From Schauerella fraxinea (GTDB lineage Bacteria > Pseudomonadota > Gammaproteobacteria > Burkholderiales > Burkholderiaceae_B), in assembly GCA_030849945.1 (NCBI GenBank), contig JAVDKK010000002.1, forward strand, positions 124,001 through 188,000: DNA of 64,000 nt, read 5' to 3'. A program made the translations under genes and the position numbers. The notes below the pieces were generated by a model. It had not been told where the DNA came from and searched no databases. It worked only from the letters and a program-made list of their open reading frames with translations. Shown here one piece after another: positions 7,182 through 15,893 of this stretch; within the stretch, counting starts at the first letter, position 1; the number at the start of each line of letters is the position of its first letter.

Positions 7182-9643
7182 CGATCGGCCAGGAGGTGCG
7201 GGCGTGGTTTGCAGGGCAAGACTGGAAGGCGTTCGCGTTTCAGCGCGAGGTGTGGACGGCGATGCGGCAGGGCAAAAGCGGGCTGCTGCACGCCACCACT
7301 GGCGCTGGCAAAACCTATGCCGCATGGCTTGGCGCGTTGCAGGCCTTTGGCGCAAAGAAGCCGGCCGCGCGGGTGGCGCCGCCGCTGACCGTGCTGTGGT
7401 TGACGCCCATGCGGGCATTGGCGGCCGATACGGAGCGCGCATTGAACGCGCCTTTGGCCCATCTCGATTGTGGCTGGACGGTGGGCGTGCGCAGTGGCGA
7501 CACGATATCGAGTGTGCGTGCCAAGCAGGATCGCCGCTTACCCACCGCGTTGATCACGACGCCGGAAAGTCTGTCGTTGATGTTGGCGCACAAAGACGCG
7601 CAAGCGCGGCTGTCAAATGTGCGTGCTGTGATCGTCGACGAATGGCATGAGCTCCTGGGTAACAAGCGCGGCGTGCAAGTGCAGTTGGCGTTGGCGCGCT
7701 TGCGCCAGTGGCAGCCGGATCTTGTGGTGTGGGGCTTGTCGGCAACCCTGGGAAACCTGCCCGAGGCGATGGCGGCATTGCTGCCTGCGGATCGCGCGAG
7801 CGACGGCGTGCAAGTGCAGGGCAAGGTTCCCAAGTCGATCACCATCGACACGCTCATCCCGCCCACGCCACAACGGTTTCCATGGGCCGGCCACATGGGC
7901 ATGTCGATGCTGCCTGCCGTGGTGGACGAAATCGCGCAGCATTCGAATACCTTGATTTTCGTGAATACGCGTTCGCAAGCCGAGCGCTGGTACCAGGCGC
8001 TTCTGGAAGCCTGTCCGGAATGGGCCGGGGTGCTGGCGCTGCATCATGGCTCGTTGGCAAAATCGGCCCGTGACTGGGTCGAGCAGGGCTTGAAGGCCGG
8101 AAAGTTGAAGGCGGTGGTCTGCACGTCGAGTCTGGATCTGGGCGTGGATTTTCTGCCTGTCGAACGAGTGCTGCAGATCGGTTCGCCCAAAGGCGTCGCA
8201 CGGCTCTTGCAACGGGCCGGGCGCTCGGGTCATGCGCCGGGTCGGCCGTCGCGCGTGACCATGGTGCCCACACACAGCCTGGAATTGGTGGAAGCCGCCG
8301 CGGCGAGGGCAGCCGCGCGGGCCGGACATATCGAGTCGCGGCGCTCGCCCGGCAAGCCGCTCGACGTGCTGGTGCAGCATGCGGTCACGGTGGCGCTGGG
8401 CGGCGGATTTCACGCCGATGCGTTGTATGCGGAAGTGCGCCAGGCGCATGCGTACCGGTCGTTGACGGAATCGGAATGGGCCTGGGTGCTGGACTTCATT
8501 CGACAAGGCGGACGATCGCTCGGCGCCTATCCCGACTACCGCCGCGCGGTGCCCGATGAAGAGGGCATCTGGCGCGTGCCCGATCCGGTCGTGGCGCGGC
8601 GTCATCGCATGAGCATCGGCACGATCGTGGGCGATGCCAACATGACCGTGCGTTATTGGTCTGGCCGCGGCGGCGGGGCGCGATTGGGTACGGTGGAAGA
8701 GAGCTTCATCGCACGCCTGAAGAAGGGCGACTGCTTCCTGTTTGCCGGTCGTCTGCTCGAGCTCGTGCGCACGCACGAAATGACGGCATATGTGCGGCGG
8801 GCCACGGGGGCGCGCGCTGCCGTGCCGCGCTGGAACGGCGGCCGCATGCCGCTGTCGAGCGAGCTCGCCGAGGCAGTGGTGGACGCCCTGGACGACGCTG
8901 CGGCGGGGCAGTACAACAGCCCCGAATTGCGTTGCGTGGCGCCACTATTGGCCTTGCAGGCCGAATGGTCGGCACTGCCGGGGCGCGGACGCGTGGTGGT
9001 CGAAACGCTGCATTCGCGCGAGGGCACACATCTGTTCCTCTATCCGTTTGGTGGCCGGCATGCGCATTTGGGATTGGGAAGTCTGCTGGCCTGGCGTGTG
9101 GCGAGCAGCAGCCCGGCCACGTTTTCGATCGCCGTCAACGATTACGGATTGACGTTATTGACCCCGGACGATTTCGATTGGGCACCGGTGCTCACGCCGG
9201 ACCTGTTTTCGGAGGCGCGTTTGCATGAAGATATTTTGGCCAGTTTGAATGCAGGTGAACTGGCGCAGCGCCGCTTCCGCGAGATCGCGCGGGTATCGGG
9301 GCTGGTGTTTCAAGGCTACCCAGGGGCCTCGAAAAGCGCGCGCCAGATCCAGGCGTCGTCCGGCTTGTTCTACGAGGTTTTTCGCAATTACGATCCGGAG
9401 AATATGTTGTTGTCGCAGGCTGAACGTGAAGTGCTGGATCAGGAGTTGGAACTCGAACGGCTGCGCGGCGCGTTGCGCACCTTGCGTGAGAGCACGCTCG
9501 TGTTTCGCGCGCTCAAGCGGCCGTCGCCCTTTGCCTTTCCGCTTCTGGTGGAACGCATGCGCGAAAAGCTGTCGACCGAGAAATTGGCCGATCGCGTGGC
9601 GCGCATGGTGCGCGATCTCGAACGCGCGGCAGATCGCGTATGA
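7178..9643 (+). CDS. Ligase-associated Lhr-family DEXH helicase
   Basis: Superfamily 2 helicase of 821 residues in the Lhr/ligase-associated DEXH group, predicted to unwind or remodel DNA for the adjacent nuclease and ligase. Seen: Walker A TTGAGKTYA near residue 40; motif Ia TPMRALA; TTPESLSLML; motif II VDEWHELLG with DEWH at residues 154-157; SATLGN; and, in the second RecA domain, VCTSSLDLGVDF and LLQRAGRSGHAPG (motif VI). The C-terminal half carries the Lhr-specific winged-helix and beta-barrel region. Both ends overlap neighbouring genes by 4 bases. Confidence 0.94.
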   Translation: MTIGQEVRAWFAGQDWKAFAFQREVWTAMRQGKSGLLHATTGAGKTYAAWLGALQAFGAKKPAARVAPPLTVLWLTPMRALAADTERALNAPLAHLDCGWTVGVRSGDTISSVRAKQDRRLPTALITTPESLSLMLAHKDAQARLSNVRAVIVDEWHELLGNKRGVQVQLALARLRQWQPDLVVWGLSATLGNLPEAMAALLPADRASDGVQVQGKVPKSITIDTLIPPTPQRFPWAGHMGMSMLPAVVDEIAQHSNTLIFVNTRSQAERWYQALLEACPEWAGVLALHHGSLAKSARDWVEQGLKAGKLKAVVCTSSLDLGVDFLPVERVLQIGSPKGVARLLQRAGRSGHAPGRPSRVTMVPTHSLELVEAAAARAAARAGHIESRRSPGKPLDVLVQHAVTVALGGGFHADALYAEVRQAHAYRSLTESEWAWVLDFIRQGGRSLGAYPDYRRAVPDEEGIWRVPDPVVARRHRMSIGTIVGDANMTVRYWSGRGGGARLGTVEESFIARLKKGDCFLFAGRLLELVRTHEMTAYVRRATGARAAVPRWNGGRMPLSSELAEAVVDALDDAAAGQYNSPELRCVAPLLALQAEWSALPGRGRVVVETLHSREGTHLFLYPFGGRHAHLGLGSLLAWRVASSSPATFSIAVNDYGLTLLTPDDFDWAPVLTPDLFSEARLHEDILASLNAGELAQRRFREIARVSGLVFQGYPGASKSARQIQASSGLFYEVFRNYDPENMLLSQAEREVLDQELELERLRGALRTLRESTLVFRALKRPSPFAFPLLVERMREKLSTEKLADRVARMVRDLERAADRV

Positions 9644-10338
9644 GCACACCGATCGTGAACGTCAACGGCCATGTATGGATGCTCCTGCCGCAGCGGGCGA
9701 TCTGGTGGCCGGCGCAAGCGTGCCTGATCGTCGCCGATCCGCATTTCGGCAAGGCGGCAACCTTTCGCGCATTGGGTGTACCGGTACCGGCGGGCACCAC
9801 ACAAGGCAATCTGGATCGGCTCGATGCATTGCTGGATACCTGGCCGGTCGAGCGCCTGATCGTACTGGGTGATTTTCTGCATGGTCCAACGGGGCGAAGC
9901 GCCGCAATGATGACCGCGTTGGCCGCGTGGCGCGCCAAGCGGCCTGGCCTGCGTTGCGTGCTGGTGCGCGGCAACCATGACGATCGCGCGGGCGATCCGC
10001 CGGACGCTCTGCGATTCGACATCGTGGACGAACCCTATATGCTGGCAGGCGTAGCGTGTTGGCACTATCCGCCGGCGGAATCGCCGCCGTCCGAGGGCTC
10101 GTATGCGCTCGGCGGACATGTGCACCCGGTGACCGTGCTGCGCGGCCGCGGCCGCGAACGGCTACGGTTACCGTGTTTCGATTTTGGTCCTACCGTTGGC
10201 GTGCTGCCGGCATTCGGCGAGTTCACGGGCGGTTGGAATATCGATGCCGCGCCGGGCCATCGATTGTTTGCCGTGGCCGGCGATGCCGTGGTGCCGCTTC
10301 AGCCGACGCAGTCGGCCCAGCAATTGGGCGTTTCGTAA
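9640..10338 (+). CDS. pdeM: Ligase-associated DNA damage response metallophosphoesterase PdeM
   Basis: Calcineurin-like phosphoesterase of 232 residues, the last gene of the ligase-associated set. Metal-binding motifs seen: IVADPHFGKAATFRALGVP, VLGDFLHG, LVRGNHDDRAGD and ALGGHVHPV. The biochemical substrate is not established by sequence; the family is linked to the repair operon by context. It overlaps the helicase by 4 bases. Its last 40 bases overlap the 3' end of the opposing queD gene. That overlap seems real because both C-termini are intact. Confidence 0.92.
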   Translation: MSTPIVNVNGHVWMLLPQRAIWWPAQACLIVADPHFGKAATFRALGVPVPAGTTQGNLDRLDALLDTWPVERLIVLGDFLHGPTGRSAAMMTALAAWRAKRPGLRCVLVRGNHDDRAGDPPDALRFDIVDEPYMLAGVACWHYPPAESPPSEGSYALGGHVHPVTVLRGRGRERLRLPCFDFGPTVGVLPAFGEFTGGWNIDAAPGHRLFAVAGDAVVPLQPTQSAQQLGVS

Positions 10339-10742
10339 AGACGCACGCGCGCCAGGCGCAGGGCTTGACCGAAGTGACCGGCGTAGTGCGGGGCGAGGGT
10401 ATCGAACGCCACACGGGCCAGATTTTCGGCGGTAGGAATGCAGTCGATTACGACGGTTTTATGATCGGGCAGGGTGTCGAGAAAGCTTCGCACGGCGGCG
10501 TCGCCCGAATAGACCAGAAAGGCGTGATCCCATAGATCGACAAGATAGGTCTTGGCGATGCTTTTGATCTCTGAAAAATCCATGACCATGCCGTTATCCG
10601 AATCGCCGGCTTGCGACACCACGTCGCCCGCGAGCGTGATTTCAAGCACATAACGATGGCCGTGCAGATTGCGGCACTGGCTGCGATGATCGGGAATGCG
10701 GTGTCCGGCGTCGAACTCGAGTTTGCGGGTAACTGAAATCAT
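10299..10742 (-). CDS. queD: 6-carboxy-5,6,7,8-tetrahydropterin synthase
   Basis: QueD converts dihydroneopterin triphosphate to 6-carboxytetrahydropterin in the queuosine/7-deazaguanine pathway. It has 147 residues. Seen: N-terminal MISVTRKLEFDAGHRI with a zinc His, then CRNLHGHRY with the other zinc ligands and a catalytic Cys, VMDFSEIK, DHAFL, PTAENLA and a C-terminal ETPNCWAD. ATG 10742 was chosen over an upstream ATG at 10784 because it overlaps the queE stop as ATGA and matches the family N-terminus. It is coupled to queE and runs tail-to-tail into pdeM. Confidence 0.94.
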   Translation of the reverse strand: MISVTRKLEFDAGHRIPDHRSQCRNLHGHRYVLEITLAGDVVSQAGDSDNGMVMDFSEIKSIAKTYLVDLWDHAFLVYSGDAAVRSFLDTLPDHKTVVIDCIPTAENLARVAFDTLAPHYAGHFGQALRLARVRLYETPNCWADCVG

Positions 10743-11371
10743 GGAATGCCGATGTATTTGTGGGTCTGCAAGCTCAAACGCCATTGCGGATTGTCGCTGC
10801 AGAATTTGACGGCAGCCTCCGTGTTGGCGCGTCGGGCCGGCCCGTCCATCGGTTGAATGAAGAAATGTTTGAAATCGAGATGCGCGAAAGCCTCGGGCAA
10901 CGCATCCACTTGCGGATAAACCAGCTTGAGCTCATGCCCTGAGGTCACGCAAACCGGTGCGCGGCCCTTGGGGCTCACGCAAATCCAGTCGATGCCGGGC
11001 GGCGGCGCAAGCGTGCCATTGGTTTCGATAGCAACCTCGAAGTCGCGCGCATGCATCGCGTCCAGCAACGCGGGGTCGAGTTGCAACAACGGCTCACCGC
11101 CCGTAAACACCACATAACGGTGGTCGCGGTCGGGTCCCCAGTGCGCGGCGATGTTGTCGGCCAGCGCATCGGCGGTGGCGAATTTGCCGCCGCCCGTGCC
11201 GTCCACGCCCACGAAATCGGTGTCGCAGAAGGTACAGACGGCAGCGGCACGGTCGGCCTCGCGGCCGGACCACAGATTGCAACCGGCAAAGCGGCAGAAG
11301 ACGGCAGCTCGGCCGGCTTGAGCGCCTTCGCCCTGGAGGGTTTTGAAAATTTCTTTAGCCGCGTAAGTCAT
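10739..11371 (-). CDS. queE: 7-carboxy-7-deazaguanine synthase
   Basis: Radical-SAM enzyme making 7-carboxy-7-deazaguanine from the QueD product. It has 210 residues and begins MTYAAKEIFKTLQGEGAQAG. The iron-sulfur cysteines are in a CX14CX2C arrangement (C-NLWSGREADRAAAV-C-TF-C), the variant found in many proteobacterial QueE proteins rather than the classic CX3CX2C. VFTGGEPLLQLD and IETNGT are the SAM-binding segments. It overlaps queD by 4 bases. arfB starts divergently about 70 bases away. Confidence 0.94.
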   Translation of the reverse strand: MTYAAKEIFKTLQGEGAQAGRAAVFCRFAGCNLWSGREADRAAAVCTFCDTDFVGVDGTGGGKFATADALADNIAAHWGPDRDHRYVVFTGGEPLLQLDPALLDAMHARDFEVAIETNGTLAPPPGIDWICVSPKGRAPVCVTSGHELKLVYPQVDALPEAFAHLDFKHFFIQPMDGPARRANTEAAVKFCSDNPQWRLSLQTHKYIGIP

Positions 11372-11438
11372 GCATGAGAGTTCGGTTAGAGCGATCCGAC
11401 TGGGCGAAACCCAGCCAATGACGATAGACTGCGAACCT

Positions 11439-11855
11439 ATGATTCACATCACCGGTCACGTCTACCTCGACCCCGCCGACATCGAGCTCAGCATGATTCG
11501 CGCGCAGGGCGCGGGCGGGCAGAATGTCAACAAGGTATCCAACGCGGTGCACTTGCGTTTCGACGTGGGTGCGTCGGGGCTGCCCGACACGCTGAAAGAG
11601 GCGGTGCGAACCCGCACAGATCATCGCGTAACGAAAGAGGGCGTCGTCGTCATTAAGGCGCAATCGTACCGCAGCCTGGAAAAAAACCGCAGCGATGCCC
11701 TCGAAAGGCTGGTTGAACTGTTGCGCGAGGCCGCCAAACCGGTCAAGCCCCGCCGGGCGACCCGTCCGACGCTGGCGTCCAAAAAGCGCCGTCTGGTGGG
11801 CAAAGTGCGCACGGGCGACATCAAGAAGCTGCGCTCCAAGGTCTCGGCAGACTAA
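11439..11855 (+). CDS. arfB: Alternative ribosome-rescue factor (peptidyl-tRNA hydrolase) ArfB/YaeJ
   Basis: ArfB binds stalled ribosomes lacking a stop codon and hydrolyses the peptidyl-tRNA. The 138-residue protein starts MIHITGHVYLDPADIELSMI, has the catalytic GGQ in RAQGAGGQNVNKVSNAVHLR, and ends in the basic tail (RPTLASKKRRLVGKVR) that enters the mRNA channel. Start ATG 11439 was chosen by match to E. coli YaeJ; upstream ATGs at 11370 and 11418 would add non-family residues. The ribosome binding site is weak. Confidence 0.93.
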   Translation: MIHITGHVYLDPADIELSMIRAQGAGGQNVNKVSNAVHLRFDVGASGLPDTLKEAVRTRTDHRVTKEGVVVIKAQSYRSLEKNRSDALERLVELLREAAKPVKPRRATRPTLASKKRRLVGKVRTGDIKKLRSKVSAD

Positions 11856-11892
11856 ATGTTACGGCGCTTCGCCTGCCCGCTCGGGAATCGCC

Positions 11893-11913
11893 GCCCCGGC
11901 CGGGAGCCGGGGC
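11893..11913. terminator. Hairpin between convergent genes
   Basis: GCCCCGGC (11893-11900) pairs perfectly with GCCGGGGC (11906-11913) across a 5-base loop, between the ends of arfB and the convergent gene at 11926. No U-tract follows on either strand, so intrinsic termination is uncertain. Confidence 0.4.
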
Positions 11914-11925
11914 TCGTGGTCGCGC

Positions 11926-12387
11926 TCAATCTTTCCAGTCGAAGCGGATTTGCGTGCTGCCGCCAGCCTTGACGGTCACGTCGCGCGTTTGCGACTTGCC
12001 ATCCGCATCGGCGCGGACGGTATACGTGCCGGGTTCAAGCTTGACGAGCAGGTAGGGGCCGTCGGCCTTCACATCCAATACCTTTTCGCCGCCTTTCTTT
12101 TCGATGCCGACCTGCACGTTGGCCATGTAGGCGGCGTCGCCACCCTGGCGCGGCGATGCGAAGATAAGCGCAAGCGAATACTGCGACATCGCTTGCTTGA
12201 TCGATTCCGATTCGTCGGAACCGATACCGCCCATCACATATTGCACGCTGCCTTGCGTTTGCACGGGCGGCAGTTCGGCGCGCGCTTCCCGCATGGCAAA
12301 CAGGGCCGCGGCAGACAGCAGCATGACGCCACCTGCGAGACGGGTGCGTTGCGCCACATGGGTCATGCTTTCGGACAACATCTTCAT
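11926..12387 (-). CDS. Hypothetical exported protein with a C-terminal beta-sandwich-like domain
   Basis: About 153 residues. An N-terminal signal-like segment (TRLAGGVMLLSAAALFAM, then AREARA) suggests export to the periplasm. The C-terminal half (ANVQVGIEKKGGEKVLDVKA, GPYLLVKLEPGTYTVRAD, GKSQTRDVTVKAGGSTQIRF) resembles a carboxypeptidase-regulatory-like or PEGA-type fold. No catalytic motif is visible and I do not recognise a specific family. Start: GGAG lies just upstream of tandem ATGs at 12390/12387. Not obviously in an operon. Confidence 0.7.
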   Translation of the reverse strand: MKMLSESMTHVAQRTRLAGGVMLLSAAALFAMREARAELPPVQTQGSVQYVMGGIGSDESESIKQAMSQYSLALIFASPRQGGDAAYMANVQVGIEKKGGEKVLDVKADGPYLLVKLEPGTYTVRADADGKSQTRDVTVKAGGSTQIRFDWKD

Positions 12388-12492
12388 CATTGCACTCCAG
12401 AGTAAGCCGATCGATGTCCCCATTCTGGCAGCGGGATGTAAATCAGGTGCGTAGACCTGTTGCGGCTTCTCGCGGAATGGTGACGAGTCCTT

Positions 12493-13266
12493 TCAATCCT
12501 GGACCTGCCACGTTTCAATGTGCTCGCCGATCGCCTCGCCATCGGCGTCATAGCGGCGTTCGATATAACGGGCATGGCCATCGTTGGCCAAGGCGTACAC
12601 CGTGGATGCTCGCGTGCCATACGTCGGGCTGATGATGAAAGCGCTGCTGAGCAGCCGTTCGCGTTCCAGGCTCAATCCGGTATGCGGCAACGCGTCGTCA
12701 TGGGCCACGTCGCGATTGCGCAGAGCGGAAAAAAGCGCGCTGTCGTCCAGCGGCCCGGCCTCGGCCAATACGGTGTCGATCCGGGCCTGGGTGGCCACGC
12801 TTTTAGGCCAAGGGCTGTCGAGCAGATGGTTGGAGAGCACGTAGCGCCCGGGTGGTAAGCGGCGCGGCGCAGGCCCGCGGTTGCTGACGTACCAGACGGC
12901 ATTGGCGTCGCCCACCACCAGGTTGAATCCGGCGTAGCGATGCATGTTCGCGGTCAGCCGCCCCATGTAGTCTTCGGGCGTCTCGGTGCCCTGAAGAAAC
13001 CGGCCGACCAACGCGCCGCGTGAAGGGGCGTCGGGCAGAACGGGCACGCCCGGTTCGCGATAGTTGGTGACGAGGGCAAAGCGTCCGGATCGGGTGGCGC
13101 CCATCCACGTGCCGCCCGCCACCGCATCGCGCCCGGCGAAGACGCCTGGTGCATCGGGCCATTCGGCCAGTGCGCGAGTAGGCCGGTCGTGAAATTCGTC
13201 CCGGTTTGCCGCAACGAGCAGAGCGAGCCCGGGCGCGGCATGAACGTACATCGTGGCAAGACACAT
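12493..13266 (-). CDS. NRDE (TANGO2-like) family protein
   Basis: 257 residues. The family-defining N-terminus is present: MCL at the extreme start (an N-terminal Cys typical of Ntn-type folds), then VAANRDEFHDRPT with the NRDE motif, FAGRDAVAGGTWMGAT, FALVTNYRE and SRGALVGRFL. The C-terminal SSAFIISPTYGTRASTVYAL also fits. Human TANGO2 has been linked to lipid/heme handling; the bacterial function is not established. It reads away from the small membrane protein at 13355. Confidence 0.9.
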   Translation of the reverse strand: MCLATMYVHAAPGLALLVAANRDEFHDRPTRALAEWPDAPGVFAGRDAVAGGTWMGATRSGRFALVTNYREPGVPVLPDAPSRGALVGRFLQGTETPEDYMGRLTANMHRYAGFNLVVGDANAVWYVSNRGPAPRRLPPGRYVLSNHLLDSPWPKSVATQARIDTVLAEAGPLDDSALFSALRNRDVAHDDALPHTGLSLERERLLSSAFIISPTYGTRASTVYALANDGHARYIERRYDADGEAIGEHIETWQVQD

Positions 13267-13354
13267 CTATTGAACCGCTCCAACGTCGGCGTGCATCACG
13301 TCCAGGCATGGATCGTGCTGAAGGAAAAACAAGTTGTATTGAGGAGAAACATAC

Positions 13355-13426
13355 ATGAAAGGCATCCTGCTCTGGCTCATTGGTATTCCGATTCCCATCA
13401 TCATTCTGCTTTATCTGATCTTCTGA
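13355..13426 (+). CDS. 23-residue hydrophobic membrane microprotein
   Basis: A very short ORF: M-K-G, then a single hydrophobic helix ending IPIPIIILLYLIF. Support for expression: a strong GAGGAG Shine-Dalgarno sits 8 bases before the ATG, the protein is almost entirely one transmembrane segment, and a perfect intrinsic terminator follows at 13480. I have the impression that similar GIPIP-type microproteins exist in other proteobacteria, but cannot verify it here. Function unknown. Confidence 0.65.
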   Translation: MKGILLWLIGIPIPIIILLYLIF

Positions 13427-13479
13427 TCCTGCGCGTGCCGCGCGCACGCAACACCGGCTGACCTATACTGGTCGCTCGC

Positions 13480-13510
13480 ATCCGCCCCGTCTGGGGCGGA
13501 TTGTTTTTGG
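13480..13510 (+). terminator. Rho-independent terminator
   Basis: A 9-base perfect stem, ATCCGCCCC (13480-13488) with GGGGCGGAT (13493-13501), a 4-base loop, then a T-rich run TGTTTTTGG. It ends the transcript of the microprotein gene and insulates the methyltransferase start at 13533. Confidence 0.75.
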
Positions 13511-13532
13511 GCGACAGCACATCAGGGCAGCC

Positions 13533-14165
13533 GTGATCGACGACGATACCTCGCAAACCAACATCCGCACCTTGGCGCATTACGCGCGCAATGCGGACGC
13601 CTTTCGGTCCGGCACCGCCGATCACGACGTCAATCAAAATCTCGATGCAGTGCTGAGCGCCATACCCATCGCGCATCCCCGCATCCTCGATCTGGGCTGC
13701 GGACCGGGCCGCGATCTGGTCGCGCTGACGCAGCGCGGCGCGCTGGCCGTCGGCCTGGACGGCTCGGCGCCGTTTGTCGATATGGCACGCACTGCATCGG
13801 GCTGTGACGTCTGGCATCAGGATTTTCTCGCGCTCGATTTGCCTCCTGCGCGTTTCGACGGCGTGTTTGCCAATGCCTCACTTTTTCATGTGCCTATCGA
13901 CCATCTGCCGGGGGTATTGAGCGCATTGCACAGCACCTTGGACGCGGGCGGTGTGCTGTTCAGCTCCAATCCGCGGGGCGACAACCGGGCCGGTTGGCAG
14001 GGCGAGCGATATTGCGTGTTTCACGATCTTGAACAGTGGCGGCGGTATCTGCATGCCGCAGGCTTCGATGAAATCCAACACTATTACCGTCCCGAAGGCA
14101 TGCCCCGCGAGCAGCAGCCGTGGCTGGCCAGCGTGTGGCGCAAGCGCCCGCTCGCACCAGCCTGA
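13533..14165 (+). CDS. Class I SAM-dependent methyltransferase
   Basis: 210 residues starting at GTG. A Rossmann methyltransferase with motif I ILDLGCGPGRDL, motif II GLDGSAPFV, then FDGVFANASLFHV and a late DAGGVLFSSNPRG strand. The substrate cannot be told from sequence. It resembles small ubiquinone/TehB-like methyltransferases in length. It stands alone, between a terminator and the DUF3999 gene. Confidence 0.85.
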   Translation: MIDDDTSQTNIRTLAHYARNADAFRSGTADHDVNQNLDAVLSAIPIAHPRILDLGCGPGRDLVALTQRGALAVGLDGSAPFVDMARTASGCDVWHQDFLALDLPPARFDGVFANASLFHVPIDHLPGVLSALHSTLDAGGVLFSSNPRGDNRAGWQGERYCVFHDLEQWRRYLHAAGFDEIQHYYRPEGMPREQQPWLASVWRKRPLAPA

Positions 14166-14315
14166 ACGCCGCCGGGCGTCACATATCAAAAATGAGCCGG
14201 AAAAAAGCTGACAACTTGCTGTAGCGCAAAGCCTGGCTTGGCGTGCGCCAACTTATGCTAGATTGCGTGACGCTTTTAGAGCATCTTGCCCAAGGCGGGT
14301 ATGGACGGGGGTTGA

Positions 14316-15893
14316 GTGAGTATCGGTTTTAGAGCGCTGGGCGCGCAGTTGTGCCGCGCCGCGCGAATGATGGTTGGGGTGCCGCTGCTTTGGGCTGCAG
14401 GCGTCGCGACGGCGATCGGGGCCGATGCGCCCGCGGTGCCGGCGCCGATCGCCTCGCCTTTTGCGTGGGTGGCGCCGTTGGAGGGCGACGAGCCGGGCCA
14501 GATGCACCGCGTGCAGATTCCGCTGCAGGTGTACGACACCGCGCGGGATCCGAAACTGCAGGATGTGCGCGTCTTCGATAGCCGGGGCGTGGCGATGCCG
14601 TTTGCCTGGGTGCAGCCCAAGCTGGGCGAGACGTCGCAAACGCCCGAGATTGCCGTGCCGCTGTTTCCGGTGCAGTTGACTGCCACGGGTAATCGCCGCC
14701 GCGGCAATAACGACGGCCTGAGCGACCAGGTCGAGCGCAATGAAGACGGCAGCTTGCGGGCGTCGGCATCTGCCGCCGCGTCGCCCGCGCGCAATCCAAA
14801 CGCGGTGGTGCTCGATCTGAGTCGCATCCGAGGCGATTTGCAGTCGCTGGTGCTGGCCGATTTTCAGGCGCGCACCGGCATGCACAATTTTCGGCTGGAT
14901 GCCAGCGACAACCTCGAAGACTGGCGCGTCGTGCGTCAGGAAGCGCAGATCGTGCGGCTCACCCATGGCGACATGACGGTGGAGCAGAATCGCGTGGAGC
15001 TGGGCAACCGTTCGAGCGATACGTCGCGTTATCTGCGTATTGTCTGGAGCGATCCGGCAACTGCGCCGAAGCTGTCGCGCGTCACGGTGCGGGTGAACAC
15101 CAACCCCGGCAGCCCCCGTCCCATGTTGTGGACCGAGCCGCAAAAGCCGGTGGGTGCCGAAGGGCAGAGCTTTACGTTTCAAGCGCCACCTGCCATGCCG
15201 ATCGAACGGTTGCGCGTGAATTTGCCGCAAAGCGATGTGCTGTCGCCGGTACTGGTCTATCAATTGGTGCAGGCGGCGGCAGCGCCGTCGGCGGCAACCG
15301 GGCAGGGCGCGGCGCCCGCGCCCGTCGCAGGCGCCTGGACGTGGCAACTGCGGGCGCAGGCGGTGTCTTACCGTCTCGAAAGCAGTATTGGCGAAATCGT
15401 TTCGCCCGACGTGTTGCTGGGCGGTAGTCCGATGCCGTCGTTCGGCGTCAGCCTCGATCCGCGCGCGGCCAATGCGTCGCGGCCACCCACCGTACAAATC
15501 GGCTTCAGCCCGCGCACGTTGGTCTTTACCGCTCAGGGCATCGCGCCTTATGTGATGGCTTGGGGTGCTGACGACATGGGCGATGTATCGGTGCCGCCGT
15601 CGACCTTGATCGTGGGCTACGACGGCATCGAAACCCTGCCGGCGGCCGTCACGGCGCGTTATCCCGGACGCCGCGATGCCGGGAATACCTTGAAGCTGGC
15701 CCCGCCACCCAAGCCGCCCGCGCCGCCCGTGCAGCCGTTCCGCCTGGCAGATCAGTGGTGGTTTACGCTGTTGCTCGCCGCCGTCGATGCGGTGCTGGTG
15801 TTGATCGTCTGGCGTCAGGCGCGCCGCGCTTATCGCGATCCGACCAAGCAAGCGTCCACGAAGCGCTCGGGGAAGGGGCGTCATGGCGGCTGA
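14316..15893 (+). CDS. DUF3999 family exported/membrane-anchored protein
   Basis: 525 residues from GTG 14316. An N-terminal signal sequence (VGVPLLWAAGVATAIGADAP) is followed by a large extracytoplasmic beta-rich region (FAWVAPLEGDEPGQMHRVQI, RLDASDNLEDWRVV) and one C-terminal transmembrane helix (WWFTLLLAAVDAVLVLIVW) with a short basic cytosolic tail. This fits DUF3999. In many genomes DUF3999 sits next to a DUF2339 multi-helix protein; none is here. A Pro/Ala-rich linker precedes the helix. The stop overlaps the DUF1415 gene by 11 bases. Confidence 0.85.
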   Translation: MSIGFRALGAQLCRAARMMVGVPLLWAAGVATAIGADAPAVPAPIASPFAWVAPLEGDEPGQMHRVQIPLQVYDTARDPKLQDVRVFDSRGVAMPFAWVQPKLGETSQTPEIAVPLFPVQLTATGNRRRGNNDGLSDQVERNEDGSLRASASAAASPARNPNAVVLDLSRIRGDLQSLVLADFQARTGMHNFRLDASDNLEDWRVVRQEAQIVRLTHGDMTVEQNRVELGNRSSDTSRYLRIVWSDPATAPKLSRVTVRVNTNPGSPRPMLWTEPQKPVGAEGQSFTFQAPPAMPIERLRVNLPQSDVLSPVLVYQLVQAAAAPSAATGQGAAPAPVAGAWTWQLRAQAVSYRLESSIGEIVSPDVLLGGSPMPSFGVSLDPRAANASRPPTVQIGFSPRTLVFTAQGIAPYVMAWGADDMGDVSVPPSTLIVGYDGIETLPAAVTARYPGRRDAGNTLKLAPPPKPPAPPVQPFRLADQWWFTLLLAAVDAVLVLIVWRQARRAYRDPTKQASTKRSGKGRHGG

